Shown: positions 1 to 7,311 of the stretch, piece by piece
How positions within the stretch are numbered: position 1 is the first letter of the stretch
How the letters are laid out: each line of letters opens with the position of its first letter
Origin: Athalassotoga sp049965695
GTDB lineage: Bacteria > Thermotogota > Thermotogae > Mesoaciditogales > Mesoaciditogaceae
Assembly (NCBI RefSeq): GCF_049965695.1
Contig: NZ_JBMFWB010000008.1
Span: 1 to 64,000 of the forward strand
DNA length: 64,000 bases
Direction: 5' to 3'
Position numbers and translations under genes: made by a program
Notes under the pieces: generated by a model
The model's input: only the letters and a program-made list of their open reading frames with translations
The model's database searches: none
Told to the model about the DNA's origin: nothing

Positions 1-146
1 CATCTAAGCGCGAAGCAAACCCCAAGATAAGGTCTCCCACTCGAAAGAGGTAAGGGTGGTTCGAGAACAGGACCTTGATAGGCCGGAGGTGGAGGCATGG
101 CGACATGTAGAGCCGACCGGTACTAATAACCCGAGGCCTTAACCTA
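1..146 (+). rRNA. 23S ribosomal RNA, 3' end (partial)
   Basis: The window opens inside the 3' domain of a 23S rRNA gene. The conserved text around the 3' end is readable, including the stretch with TACTAATAACCCGAGGCCTT near 120-140. The gene starts before the window. The exact 3' end is uncertain by several bases because the partner 5' strand of helix 1 is not in view. The 5S gene follows after about 30 nt, so the two belong to one rRNA operon. Confidence 0.93.
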
Positions 147-175
147 AAGCTCTATTCAGTTTTGAATGACTGATA

Positions 176-297
176 TGCCGGGTGGTGATACCGGACTGGG
201 AAACACCCGTTCCCATTCCGAATACGGCCGTTAAGCCAGTTCGGGCCGATGGTAGTAAGGGGGCGACCCTTTGCGAGAGTAGGTTGTTGCCCGGCTT
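176..297 (+). rRNA. rrf: 5S ribosomal RNA
   Basis: The sequence has a terminal stem (TGCCGGGTGGTG at the start, TTGCCCGGCTT at the end) and the typical 5S internal text, including ACACCCGTTCCCATTCCGAA and the loop E/helix IV region with GCGAGAGTAGG. Length is about 120 nt, as expected. It follows the 23S gene directly and is followed by an intrinsic terminator, so it is the last gene of the rRNA operon. No tRNA lies between 23S and 5S. Confidence 0.95.
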
Positions 298-309
298 AGT
301 TACAAAACT

Positions 310-342
310 GCGGAACTCATCTTGAGTCCCGCTTTGTTTTTA
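310..342 (+). terminator. rRNA operon terminator
   Basis: A 9-bp stem with one mismatch (GCGGAACTC with GAGTCCCGC, 5-nt loop) is followed by a T-rich tract. It lies 13 nt after the 5S gene and ends the rRNA operon. Confidence 0.85.
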
Positions 343-390
343 TTTCCTTACTGCTTTTTGATGGTAAAATATACACTATACTTAACTTAT

Positions 391-575
391 TTTAAAAGCC
401 GAATGTTCATTTAATTTAAGCAGAGGGTAGGATGCCTCCGAGATGGCCTCCGCAGCAGCGCGAGGACCAGACATCGAGTGGGGCACCTGCCGGAGCGATG
501 ATTTTGTTAAAGTTGATCGCCTAAAAAGTCAAGAGGTTAATGGAACATATTCTTCGCCTGTTTTCAGAATATGAA
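391..575 (+). repeat. Family A hairpin repeat, copy 1
   Basis: First of six related intergenic elements. It has a left arm with TTTAAAAGCCGAATGTTCAT at about 393, a GC-rich imperfect hairpin core at 421-496 and an AT-rich right arm containing TCAAGAGGTTAATGGAACAT. Copy 3 at 6018-6165 shares both arms, and copies 4 and 6 share nearly the whole core. It fills the space between the rRNA terminator and metF. It has no coding potential and no transposase. Confidence 0.8.
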
Positions 576-605
576 AAATTTCGAAGGTAAAGGAAGGAAA
601 TGCCA

Positions 606-1550
606 ATGAAAGTAATCGATGCGATGAAAAAACAGCGTATATTGTCTCTTGAAATTCTACCGCCTGACAGAGGTCAGGATATAGATGAAATTTTTTTCAC
701 GATAGACGAACTTATGAAATTTTCTCCTTCATTTATAAACATAACAAGACACGCTCCAGAGATAAGTTACGTTGAGATTGGCGATCGAATAGTAAAGATC
801 CCAAAAGTAAGAAAGCCAGGCACCGTAGGCGTAAGTGCGGCCATTAAGAACAGATATAACGTGGATGTGGTGCCTCACGTGCTTTGCATGGGAATGAGTA
901 AGTTTGAGATAGAAGATATGCTAATAGATTTCAAATATCTCGATATAGAAAATGTCTTTGTCATAAGAGGAGAGATCGAAAACAAAAGAGAATTTACCTT
1001 TGAAAAAGACAATTATTACCATGCGAATGAATTGGTTGAACAGATTTCAAACATGAATAAAGGAATATATCTTTATCCTGTTGACAACCCAAAGCCTACC
1101 AATTTTTGCATAGGAATTGCAGGTTATCCGGAAAAGCACTATGAGGCTATGAATTTCGATGAAGACATGAAAAATTTAAAGAAAAAAGTTGATGCGGGCG
1201 CAAATTACATAATAACTCAGATGTTTTTCGATTTCAACGTTTACAAAAACTTCGTTGAAAGGGCAAGAGAATTCGGAATAAATGTTCCGATAATTCCCGG
1301 AATAAAGCCAATAGTTCAAACAAAATCGATGTTAAAAATACCAAGCACCTTTTTTGTCGATATTCCAAATGATCTTGTTGTAGCCATGGAAGAAGCAAGA
1401 AGCCCGAAGGAAGAGTTTGAAGTTGGTACGAAATACATGGCAAGACTCGTTGAAAAACTTTTCGATTACGGTGTTTCGGGAATACACGTTTTTACCATGG
1501 GAAAAGGAAAATCGACGAAAGCCTTGCTTGAAAGAGTTTCTTACGCTTGA
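606..1550 (+). CDS. metF: Methylenetetrahydrofolate reductase family protein
   Basis: A 314-residue protein of the MetF/MTHFR TIM-barrel family. It would reduce 5,10-methylene-THF to 5-methyl-THF for methionine synthesis and one-carbon flow. The family pattern is visible: an SLEILPPDRG strand at the N-terminus, a central NVFVIRGE strand and a later ANYIITQMFFDF strand. Length is close to the usual 290-320. An ATG also occurs at 600, but the AGGAAGG ribosome binding site at 591-597 sits 8 nt from the ATG at 606, so 606 is preferred. No methionine synthase gene is adjacent. The gene stands alone, downstream of a family A repeat and upstream of a family B repeat. Confidence 0.88.
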   Translation: MKVIDAMKKQRILSLEILPPDRGQDIDEIFFTIDELMKFSPSFINITRHAPEISYVEIGDRIVKIPKVRKPGTVGVSAAIKNRYNVDVVPHVLCMGMSKFEIEDMLIDFKYLDIENVFVIRGEIENKREFTFEKDNYYHANELVEQISNMNKGIYLYPVDNPKPTNFCIGIAGYPEKHYEAMNFDEDMKNLKKKVDAGANYIITQMFFDFNVYKNFVERAREFGINVPIIPGIKPIVQTKSMLKIPSTFFVDIPNDLVVAMEEARSPKEEFEVGTKYMARLVEKLFDYGVSGIHVFTMGKGKSTKALLERVSYA

Positions 1551-1601
1551 AATTCCGAATCTGATCACCTAAAAAGCGCCGGCTCTTTGCTTCTCTGTTC
1601 A

Positions 1602-1682
1602 CTGATCACGCGTTACCTGTCATTGTTTTTTTCCACGTGCCACCGGCTACCCGCCATATGCTTTTTTGCTGATTACTCGTCA
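1602..1682 (+). repeat. Family B degenerate heptad repeat, locus 1
   Basis: Seven-base units in register: CTGATCA, CGCGTTA, CCTGTCA (1602-1622), then a T-rich spacer, then CGTGCCA, CCGGCTA, CCCGCCA (1636-1656), a second T-rich spacer, then CTGATTA and CTCGTCA (1669-1682). The same words recur at four other loci in the window. Just before it, 1550-1563 carries AAATTCCGAATC, which also flanks locus 2 and, in variant form, locus 4. Confidence 0.75.
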
Positions 1683-1701
1683 CTTTTTACCATTTGTGGT
1701 G

Positions 1702-1730
1702 TTGACATTTGTGTTTTTAGGTGTTATAAT
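1702..1730 (+). promoter_or_regulatory. Sigma-70 promoter of the sugar-nucleotide operon
   Basis: Consensus TTGACA at 1702-1707, a 17-bp spacer and TATAAT at 1725-1730, preceded by TG at -15/-14. The aminotransferase start codon lies about 30 nt downstream. This is one of the best promoters in the window. Confidence 0.9.
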
Positions 1731-1760
1731 CATAAAGTAAGTTAATTAACGGAGGTGAGT

Positions 1761-2885
1761 ATGTTGAAAGTTCCTCTTTTTGATTTGACAAGGCAGTACA
1801 AAGGTATGCGAGAAGAAATGCTAAAGAAAATAGATGAAACGATATCAAACGGCGTTGTCATTTTAGGTCAAAATGTGGAAGAAATAGAAGAAAAAATAGC
1901 AAATTACGTTGGCACAAATTACGCCGTGGCTGTTGGCAACGGAAGTGATGCTTTGCTTTTGGCTCTGCAATCAATGGGAATAGAAAAAGGGGATCATGTT
2001 CTCACCACGCCTTACACTTTTTTTGCAACTGCAAGTGCCATAACAAGACTTGGCGCAATTCCGATTTTTGTAGATGTGAACGAAGATTTCAACATAAACG
2101 TCGATCTCGTTAAAAAACAAATAGAATCTGACAAATCGATAAAGGTCGTCATACCGGTTCATCTTTTTGGGAAAAGCGTAAACATGGATTATCTTAAATC
2201 GGTGTGTGACGAACATGGAATAAAAATACTTGAAGATGCGGCTCAATCGATAGGATCCGAAGCATTGGTTGATGGCAAAAAATTCAAAACAGGTGCTATC
2301 GGAGAAGCCGGTATCCTTTCTTTTTTTCCAACGAAAAATCTTGGTGCTTACGGAGATGCGGGAATGGTGCTTACCAATTCAGAAGAAATTGCAAAAAGAG
2401 TTAAATCCTTAAGAGTGCATGGTGCACGTCAGAAGTACGTTCACGAAGAGATCGGATACAATTCCCGTATGGATGAAATTCAGGCCGCCGTGTTGAACGT
2501 CAAATTTTCTCACCTTGATGAATGGATAGATGCAAGAATCAAGGTTGCAAAAAGATATTCCAATCTTCTTGGCGATTTTGTACAATGTCCCGAAGTGCCC
2601 GGAGACAGAACATACGTTTTTCATCAATATGTTATCAAAACTAAAGCGCGTGATGATTTGAGAGAATATCTCACAAATGAAGGTGTGGGCACAGCCATAT
2701 ACTATCCAATTCCTTTGCATCTTCAAAAATGTTTTTCGTTTCTCGGATATAAAAACGGAGATTTTCCGGTTGCGGAAAAACTTTCTCGGGAATCACTTGC
2801 CATTCCGATTTTTCCAGAAATTAAACCTGATGAACAAGAATACGTTGCGAATAAAATAAAATCTTACATGGAGGTAAGATCATGA
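1761..2885 (+). CDS. DegT/DnrJ/EryC1/StrS sugar aminotransferase (WbpE/WlbC-like)
   Basis: A 374-residue PLP-dependent aminotransferase of the family that acts on nucleotide-linked keto sugars. The Schiff-base lysine is Lys192 in the SFFPTKNLGAYGDAG motif; the GNGSDALLLAL and EDAAQSIGSE motifs are also typical. The GGAGG site at 1751-1755 points to ATG 1761 rather than the GTG at 1755. The next two genes encode a UDP-HexNAc 6-dehydrogenase and a Gfo/Idh dehydrogenase. The likely reaction is therefore transfer of an amino group to UDP-3-keto-GlcNAcA, giving UDP-GlcNAc(3NH2)A. The operon context is the main basis for that substrate, and other 3- or 4-keto sugars remain possible. It ends with a 4-bp ATGA overlap. 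Confidence 0.88.
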   Translation: MLKVPLFDLTRQYKGMREEMLKKIDETISNGVVILGQNVEEIEEKIANYVGTNYAVAVGNGSDALLLALQSMGIEKGDHVLTTPYTFFATASAITRLGAIPIFVDVNEDFNINVDLVKKQIESDKSIKVVIPVHLFGKSVNMDYLKSVCDEHGIKILEDAAQSIGSEALVDGKKFKTGAIGEAGILSFFPTKNLGAYGDAGMVLTNSEEIAKRVKSLRVHGARQKYVHEEIGYNSRMDEIQAAVLNVKFSHLDEWIDARIKVAKRYSNLLGDFVQCPEVPGDRTYVFHQYVIKTKARDDLREYLTNEGVGTAIYYPIPLHLQKCFSFLGYKNGDFPVAEKLSRESLAIPIFPEIKPDEQEYVANKIKSYMEVRS

Positions 2886-4195
2886 CTTTATTTGAAAAGA
2901 TAACTTCAAGAAAAGCAACTGTCGGGGTAATAGGCCTCGGCTATGTTGGATTACCGCTGGCCGTCGAAAAAGCAAAAGCAGGTTTCAACGTTGTTGGATT
3001 TGATGTGCAAAAGATCAAAGTTGACATGGTGAATGCAGGCCACAATTACATAGGTGATATCGTCGATTCAGATCTCGAAAAACTTGTCAAGGAGAAAAAA
3101 TTAAGAGCGACGATCGATTTTGATGAGATAAAAAATTGTGATGTGGTTACCATTTGTGTACCCACTCCTCTTGATAAGTTCAAGCAACCGGATCTTACAT
3201 ACATAATTGACAGCACAAAAGAAATAAAGCCACGCCTTCACAAAGGGATGCTTGTCACACTTGAATCCACAACTTACCCGGGTACGACAAATGAAGTTGT
3301 GCTTCCGATACTTGAAGAAACTGGTCTGAAAGTGGGAAAAGATTTCTTTCTTGCCTTCAGTCCGGAAAGAGTAGATCCGGGAAATCTTATGTATAAAACC
3401 AAAAATACGCCGAAAATAGTCGGTGGGGTAACTGGTGAGTGCACGAAACATGCAAAGGCGATGTATGAAGCCATATTAGAAGCACCGGTTAAAGTGGTTT
3501 CTTCACCGAGAGAGGCCGAGATGGCCAAAATACTTGAAAATACTTTCAGAATAGTGAATATAGCACTTGCAAATGAGATGGCACTTGTCTCGAATAAAAT
3601 GGGAATAAATTACTGGGAAGTTGTAGATGCGGCCGCGACAAAGCCTTTCGGATTTATGCCATTTTATCCCGGTCCTGGTGTTGGGGGCCATTGCATACCA
3701 ATAGATCCGTTTTATCTTACTTACAAAGCAAGGGAATACGATTATCACACAAGGTTGATAGAACTGGCAGGAGAAATAAACGATTCTATGTCTGAATATG
3801 TCGTTGAAAGACTTTCCGATCTTTTGAATGAAAGAAAAAAATGTCTTAACGGTTCTAAAATTCTTGTTATGGGAGTTGCTTACAAAGGAGATATAGATGA
3901 TATAAGAGAATCGCCGGCACTTAAAGTTGTTGAGCATCTCGAGAAAAAAGGATCTATTTTGATTTACCATGATCCTTACATACCACAATTTACCCACCAC
4001 GACAAAATCTACAAGAGCGTTGCGCTTACTCAGGAACTTTTAAAGTCTTTGGATGGTGTCATAATAACAACGGCACACAAGAAACATGTTGATTACAAAT
4101 TTTTACTTGACAATGCCCCGCTTGTTTTTGACACGAAGAATGTCACAAAAGAATTATCTTCAGAACATGGATACCCGAACCTTTACGTTATATGA
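2882..4195 (+). CDS. UDP-N-acetylhexosamine 6-dehydrogenase (WbpA/WecC family)
   Basis: A 437-residue member of the UDP-glucose/GDP-mannose dehydrogenase family. It oxidises the C6 hydroxyl of a UDP sugar to a carboxylate with two NAD+. The N-terminal Rossmann motif is GLGYVGLPLA (about residues 18-27). The thioester cysteine is Cys271 in GVGGHCIPIDP. The C-terminal half has the second NAD-like domain with VLVMGVAYKGDIDDIRESPA. It is translationally coupled to the aminotransferase by ATGA. With that gene and the next it makes a three-step route to a diamino uronic acid nucleotide. GlcNAc versus ManNAc as the substrate cannot be decided here. Confidence 0.9.
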   Translation: MTLFEKITSRKATVGVIGLGYVGLPLAVEKAKAGFNVVGFDVQKIKVDMVNAGHNYIGDIVDSDLEKLVKEKKLRATIDFDEIKNCDVVTICVPTPLDKFKQPDLTYIIDSTKEIKPRLHKGMLVTLESTTYPGTTNEVVLPILEETGLKVGKDFFLAFSPERVDPGNLMYKTKNTPKIVGGVTGECTKHAKAMYEAILEAPVKVVSSPREAEMAKILENTFRIVNIALANEMALVSNKMGINYWEVVDAAATKPFGFMPFYPGPGVGGHCIPIDPFYLTYKAREYDYHTRLIELAGEINDSMSEYVVERLSDLLNERKKCLNGSKILVMGVAYKGDIDDIRESPALKVVEHLEKKGSILIYHDPYIPQFTHHDKIYKSVALTQELLKSLDGVIITTAHKKHVDYKFLLDNAPLVFDTKNVTKELSSEHGYPNLYVI

Positions 4196-4205
4196 AGGTG
4201 ATTCG

Positions 4206-5282
4206 ATGAAATTAAAAGGTGGCCTTATTGGCTGTGGAAGAATAGGAACTCAAAAACATCTTGAATCTGCCATTAAAAATGCCGACATCTTTGAATTCGC
4301 CGCTGTTTGCGATCCGGTAAAGGAAAGAGCGGAAAATGCCGCTGCGATACTGGAAAAAGCAGGATTGAAAAGGCCTAAAGTTTACACGGATCACAAAAAG
4401 ATGCTCGAAGAAAAGTTGGATTTTGTTTCAATTGCAACGGAATCGGGTAAGCACAAAGATTTAACGATTGAATCTTTGAAATCCGGAAAGCACGTACTCG
4501 TTGAAAAGCCAATGGCTTTATCTGTTAAAGATGCTCGTGAGATGTGTGACGTAGCCAGAACCGAGAATTTGAACTTTGGTGTTTGTTTTCAAAATAGATT
4601 TAATCCAGCCATTCAAGAATTAAGAAAAAAAATAGAGTCTGGTGCCTTCGGAAAGATCTTCCACGCTCATATCGCTGTAAGGTGGAATAGAAACAAAGCA
4701 TATTACGATCAGGCTCCGTGGCGAGGTACATGGTCAATGGATGGTGGAGTGCTTTCAAATCAGTCAACACATGGCATAGATCTGCTTCAGTGGATGCTTG
4801 GTGGAAAAATGACTGAAATATATGGTTACATAACCAACCTTAATCATCCTTACATAGAAGCGGAAGATCTGGGAGTTGGAATAGTTAAATTTTCAAATGG
4901 TGCCGTCGGTATAGTGGAAGGCACATCAAATGTCTATCCAAAAAATCTTGAAGAGGTTTTTTCGATTTTCGGTGAGCGCGGTACAGTCGTAATAGGCGGT
5001 CTTGCCACAAACAGAATTTTAACTTGGAAATTCGAAAATGAAGACAAACATCCATTCATGGATCTGCCGGATCCGGAAACTGTTTATGGATCAGGCCACG
5101 TTCCGCTTTACAAAGATTTTATCGATTCTATAAAAAACGGACATCCTCCTTACATTACCGGTGAAGAGGGAATGAAGGCGCTTGAGATAATATTGGGCAT
5201 CTATCAATCTTCTCTTTATGGGCGACCGGTACAATTTCCAATTGATTTTTCAACATCTTCCATGTCCCCCCTTCGAAAGTGA
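4206..5282 (+). CDS. Gfo/Idh/MocA oxidoreductase (WbpB/WlbA-like UDP-GlcNAcA 3-dehydrogenase)
   Basis: A 358-residue NAD(P)-dependent oxidoreductase. It has an N-terminal nucleotide-binding GLIGCGRIG motif, the catalytic EKP motif in HVLVEKPMAL near residue 98, and a C-terminal beta-sheet domain. An open frame extends upstream to 4086, but that part overlaps the dehydrogenase gene in another frame. ATG 4206 has an AAGGTG site at 4195-4200 and starts exactly at the Rossmann strand. In this operon the likely job is to oxidise C3 of UDP-GlcNAcA before transamination. An intrinsic terminator directly after it closes the operon. Confidence 0.85.
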   Translation: MKLKGGLIGCGRIGTQKHLESAIKNADIFEFAAVCDPVKERAENAAAILEKAGLKRPKVYTDHKKMLEEKLDFVSIATESGKHKDLTIESLKSGKHVLVEKPMALSVKDAREMCDVARTENLNFGVCFQNRFNPAIQELRKKIESGAFGKIFHAHIAVRWNRNKAYYDQAPWRGTWSMDGGVLSNQSTHGIDLLQWMLGGKMTEIYGYITNLNHPYIEAEDLGVGIVKFSNGAVGIVEGTSNVYPKNLEEVFSIFGERGTVVIGGLATNRILTWKFENEDKHPFMDLPDPETVYGSGHVPLYKDFIDSIKNGHPPYITGEEGMKALEIILGIYQSSLYGRPVQFPIDFSTSSMSPLRK

Positions 5283-5312
5283 GAAGCACGGATTTCCGTG
5301 CTTCTTCATTTA
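5283..5312 (+). terminator. Terminator of the sugar-nucleotide operon
   Basis: A perfect 10-bp stem, GAAGCACGGA with TCCGTGCTTC, has a 2-nt apex (a 4-nt loop in practice) and is followed by a T-rich tail. It begins right after the stop codon of the Gfo/Idh gene. Confidence 0.9.
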
Positions 5313-5329
5313 TACCAAACAAAATTCCA

Positions 5330-5394
5330 ATTAAGAATCATCGCTGCGGTGGATATCCTCCGCTTTGGTAAATAAGCATTCGACTTTTAAAGTG
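5330..5394 (-). repeat. Family A repeat, copy 2 (short core)
   Basis: Read on the minus strand it has the family arm TTTAAAAGTCGAATGCTTAT, then a shortened GC core GCGGAGGATATCCACCGC, which is a near-perfect palindrome, then GCGATGATT as in copy 1. Most of the hairpin core seen in copies 1, 4 and 6 is missing. Confidence 0.65.
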
Positions 5395-5416
5395 AATTAA
5401 AAATTGGAGAGGTGAA

Positions 5417-5986
5417 ATGATCGATAAAATAATTGAATTTACAAAAGGAAAGATGAATTCGGATTCGTCTCACGGCTTTGATCATGTCTTGAGAGTGGTT
5501 AAATTTTGTGAGATTATAGGAAAAAATGAAAATGCAGAAATGGAGATATTGATCCCTGCCGCATACCTTCATGATATAGCAAGGCCTCTTGAAGAAAAAG
5601 ATGAATCAATAGATCATGCGAAGGTTGGATCTCAAATGGCCTTTGAATTTTTAAAAACTATCGGGTATCCTCATGCTGAAGAAATATCTTATGCTATATC
5701 GGCTCATAGATTTTCGAAGGGTCTTATTCCTCAAACGGTCGAGGCAAAGATTTTACAGGATGCCGACAAACTCGATGCGATGGGTGCGATGGGAATATAC
5801 AGGACAATAGCGTATTCCGTTTTGAACAACAGAAGTTTCGAGGAAACGATAGCACATTTTGAGAATAAGATCTTAAAACTCAAAGATTTGATGTACACAA
5901 AAACGGCCAAGAAAATGGCTGAAAAGCGTTATGCAATTGTATTTGAATTCGTTCAATCGCTTAAAGAGGACATTACTTATCATTGA
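5417..5986 (+). CDS. HD-domain metal-dependent phosphohydrolase (YedJ/YpgQ-like)
   Basis: A 189-residue protein of the HD superfamily. The metal ligands are visible as His in SHGFDHVLRV (about residue 23), the HD pair in YLHDIARP (about residue 57) and a later Asp in LQDADKLDAMGAMG. Length and motif order fit the small YedJ/YpgQ group, whose members hydrolyse nucleotides or related phosphates. The true substrate cannot be read from the sequence. A GGAGAGGTG ribosome binding site precedes the ATG. It is a single gene, with family A repeats on both sides. Confidence 0.85.
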   Translation: MIDKIIEFTKGKMNSDSSHGFDHVLRVVKFCEIIGKNENAEMEILIPAAYLHDIARPLEEKDESIDHAKVGSQMAFEFLKTIGYPHAEEISYAISAHRFSKGLIPQTVEAKILQDADKLDAMGAMGIYRTIAYSVLNNRSFEETIAHFENKILKLKDLMYTKTAKKMAEKRYAIVFEFVQSLKEDITYH

Positions 5987-6017
5987 AATGTAATTTCATG
6001 TTAACTTTTTTGATTTA

Positions 6018-6165
6018 TTAAATCTCTTTTAAAAGTGAAATGCAAATTTGAGTTTGGCGGAGGACAGACACCGAAAGGCAAATGCCGGAGCCAACGATAT
6101 TTCACATTTAAGATGATCACTTATAAAATCAAGAAATTAATGGAATATATTCTTTTCCATATCTA
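6018..6165 (+). repeat. Family A repeat, copy 3 (short core)
   Basis: The left arm CTTTTAAAAGTGAAATGCAA matches copy 6 closely. The core is short (6056-6092, GGCGGAGGACAGACACCG through ATGCCGGAGCC). The right arm TCAAGAAATTAATGGAATAT matches copy 1. It lies between the HD gene and the promoter of the RNA methyltransferase. Confidence 0.7.
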
Positions 6166-6179
6166 TTTTACACATGATT

Positions 6180-6188
6180 TGGTATAAT
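6180..6188 (+). promoter_or_regulatory. Extended -10 promoter, implies a leaderless mRNA
   Basis: TGGTATAAT (TGn plus consensus -10 at 6183-6188). The ATG of the methyltransferase gene is at 6196, which is where transcription should start. There is no clear -35 and no Shine-Dalgarno sequence, so the transcript is probably leaderless. Confidence 0.65.
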
Positions 6189-6195
6189 TTCAAAT

Positions 6196-7311
6196 ATGGA
6201 GAAGAATTTTGATCTTATGGCTTTGACAGCCTTTGGTATTGAGAGCGTTACAAAGTTAGAATTGCAAAAACTCGGGTACGAAACGAAAGTTGAAGACGGT
6301 CGTGTGAATTTTGCCGGCGATTTTGAAGATATCGTACACGCCAATTTGTGGTTAAGGACGGCAAACCGCGTCATGATAAAAGTTGGAGATTTCGATGCTT
6401 CGGATTTTGGTACACTCTTCGATAAAACTTTTAAAATCGATTGGAGTGATTTTCTTACAATAGATGCGAAATTTCCAGTCGAAGTTTCGTCCGTTAAATC
6501 GACGCTTTCAAGTGAGCCAGCCTGTCAATCGATAATAAAAAAGGCTATCGTTGAAAAACTTAAAACACGCTACCATGTGCAAAAATTTTCTGAAGATGGA
6601 GCATTGTACAGGATCAAAGTTTATATACTCAAAGATCATGTTACAATTGGTATCGATACAACCGGTGACAGTTTAAATAAAAGAGGCTACAGAACGGAAA
6701 TTTCAGAAGCCCCTTTGAAAGAAACGATGGCAGCCGCAATCATCATGTTAAGCAAATGGAATGATAGGTTCCCGCTTTGGGATGGCTTTTGCGGAGCCGG
6801 TACGATTCCAATTGAAGCCATGATGATGGCAAAAAACATTGCGCCAGGAATTTTACGTAAATTTGCATATGAAGCATGGGAAAATTTTCCAAAAGACATT
6901 GTTGCTACTGAAAAAAGAGAGGCAAAAAAGGCCGTAGTTGATTCTGAAGCGAAGATAACCGGTTCGGATATGGATAAAAAAATTATAGATTCCGCAATAA
7001 GAAACGCAGGAAGAATGGGCCTTGAAAAATACATAGATTTTCGTGCCGTAAGCGTTGAAAGATTCACGCCAAAGGATTCAAACGGTTTTTTCATCTCCAA
7101 TCTACCTTACGGGAAAAGAATGGAAATTGACGCCGAAATTTACAAAACCTTAAGAGATAAATTCATCTTTCTTAAGGATTGGAATTTTTATCTTTTAACG
7201 GCCGACATAAATTTTGAAAAATCATTTCTTAAATCCAACGGAAACAGAAAGATGTTCAACGGAAGAATAGAGGTCAGGCTTTACAAGTATGAAAGGAGGA
7301 ATTTGAATTGA
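6196..7311 (+). CDS. THUMP-type class I SAM-dependent RNA (guanine-N2) methyltransferase
   Basis: A 371-residue protein. The N-terminal part fits a ferredoxin-like plus THUMP RNA-binding module (about 1-160), and the C-terminal part is a Rossmann methyltransferase. SAM-binding residues lie in WDGFCGAGTIPIEAMMMA (about 196-213). The catalytic motif IV is FISNLPYGKRM near residue 302. The motif reads NLPYG where RlmL-type 23S rRNA enzymes have NPPYG. Trm14/TrmN-type tRNA m2G6 enzymes vary at this motif, so rRNA or tRNA could be the target. There is no ribosome binding site; the promoter sits 8 nt upstream of the ATG. The next gene overlaps its stop codon. Confidence 0.82.
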   Translation: MEKNFDLMALTAFGIESVTKLELQKLGYETKVEDGRVNFAGDFEDIVHANLWLRTANRVMIKVGDFDASDFGTLFDKTFKIDWSDFLTIDAKFPVEVSSVKSTLSSEPACQSIIKKAIVEKLKTRYHVQKFSEDGALYRIKVYILKDHVTIGIDTTGDSLNKRGYRTEISEAPLKETMAAAIIMLSKWNDRFPLWDGFCGAGTIPIEAMMMAKNIAPGILRKFAYEAWENFPKDIVATEKREAKKAVVDSEAKITGSDMDKKIIDSAIRNAGRMGLEKYIDFRAVSVERFTPKDSNGFFISNLPYGKRMEIDAEIYKTLRDKFIFLKDWNFYLLTADINFEKSFLKSNGNRKMFNGRIEVRLYKYERRNLN

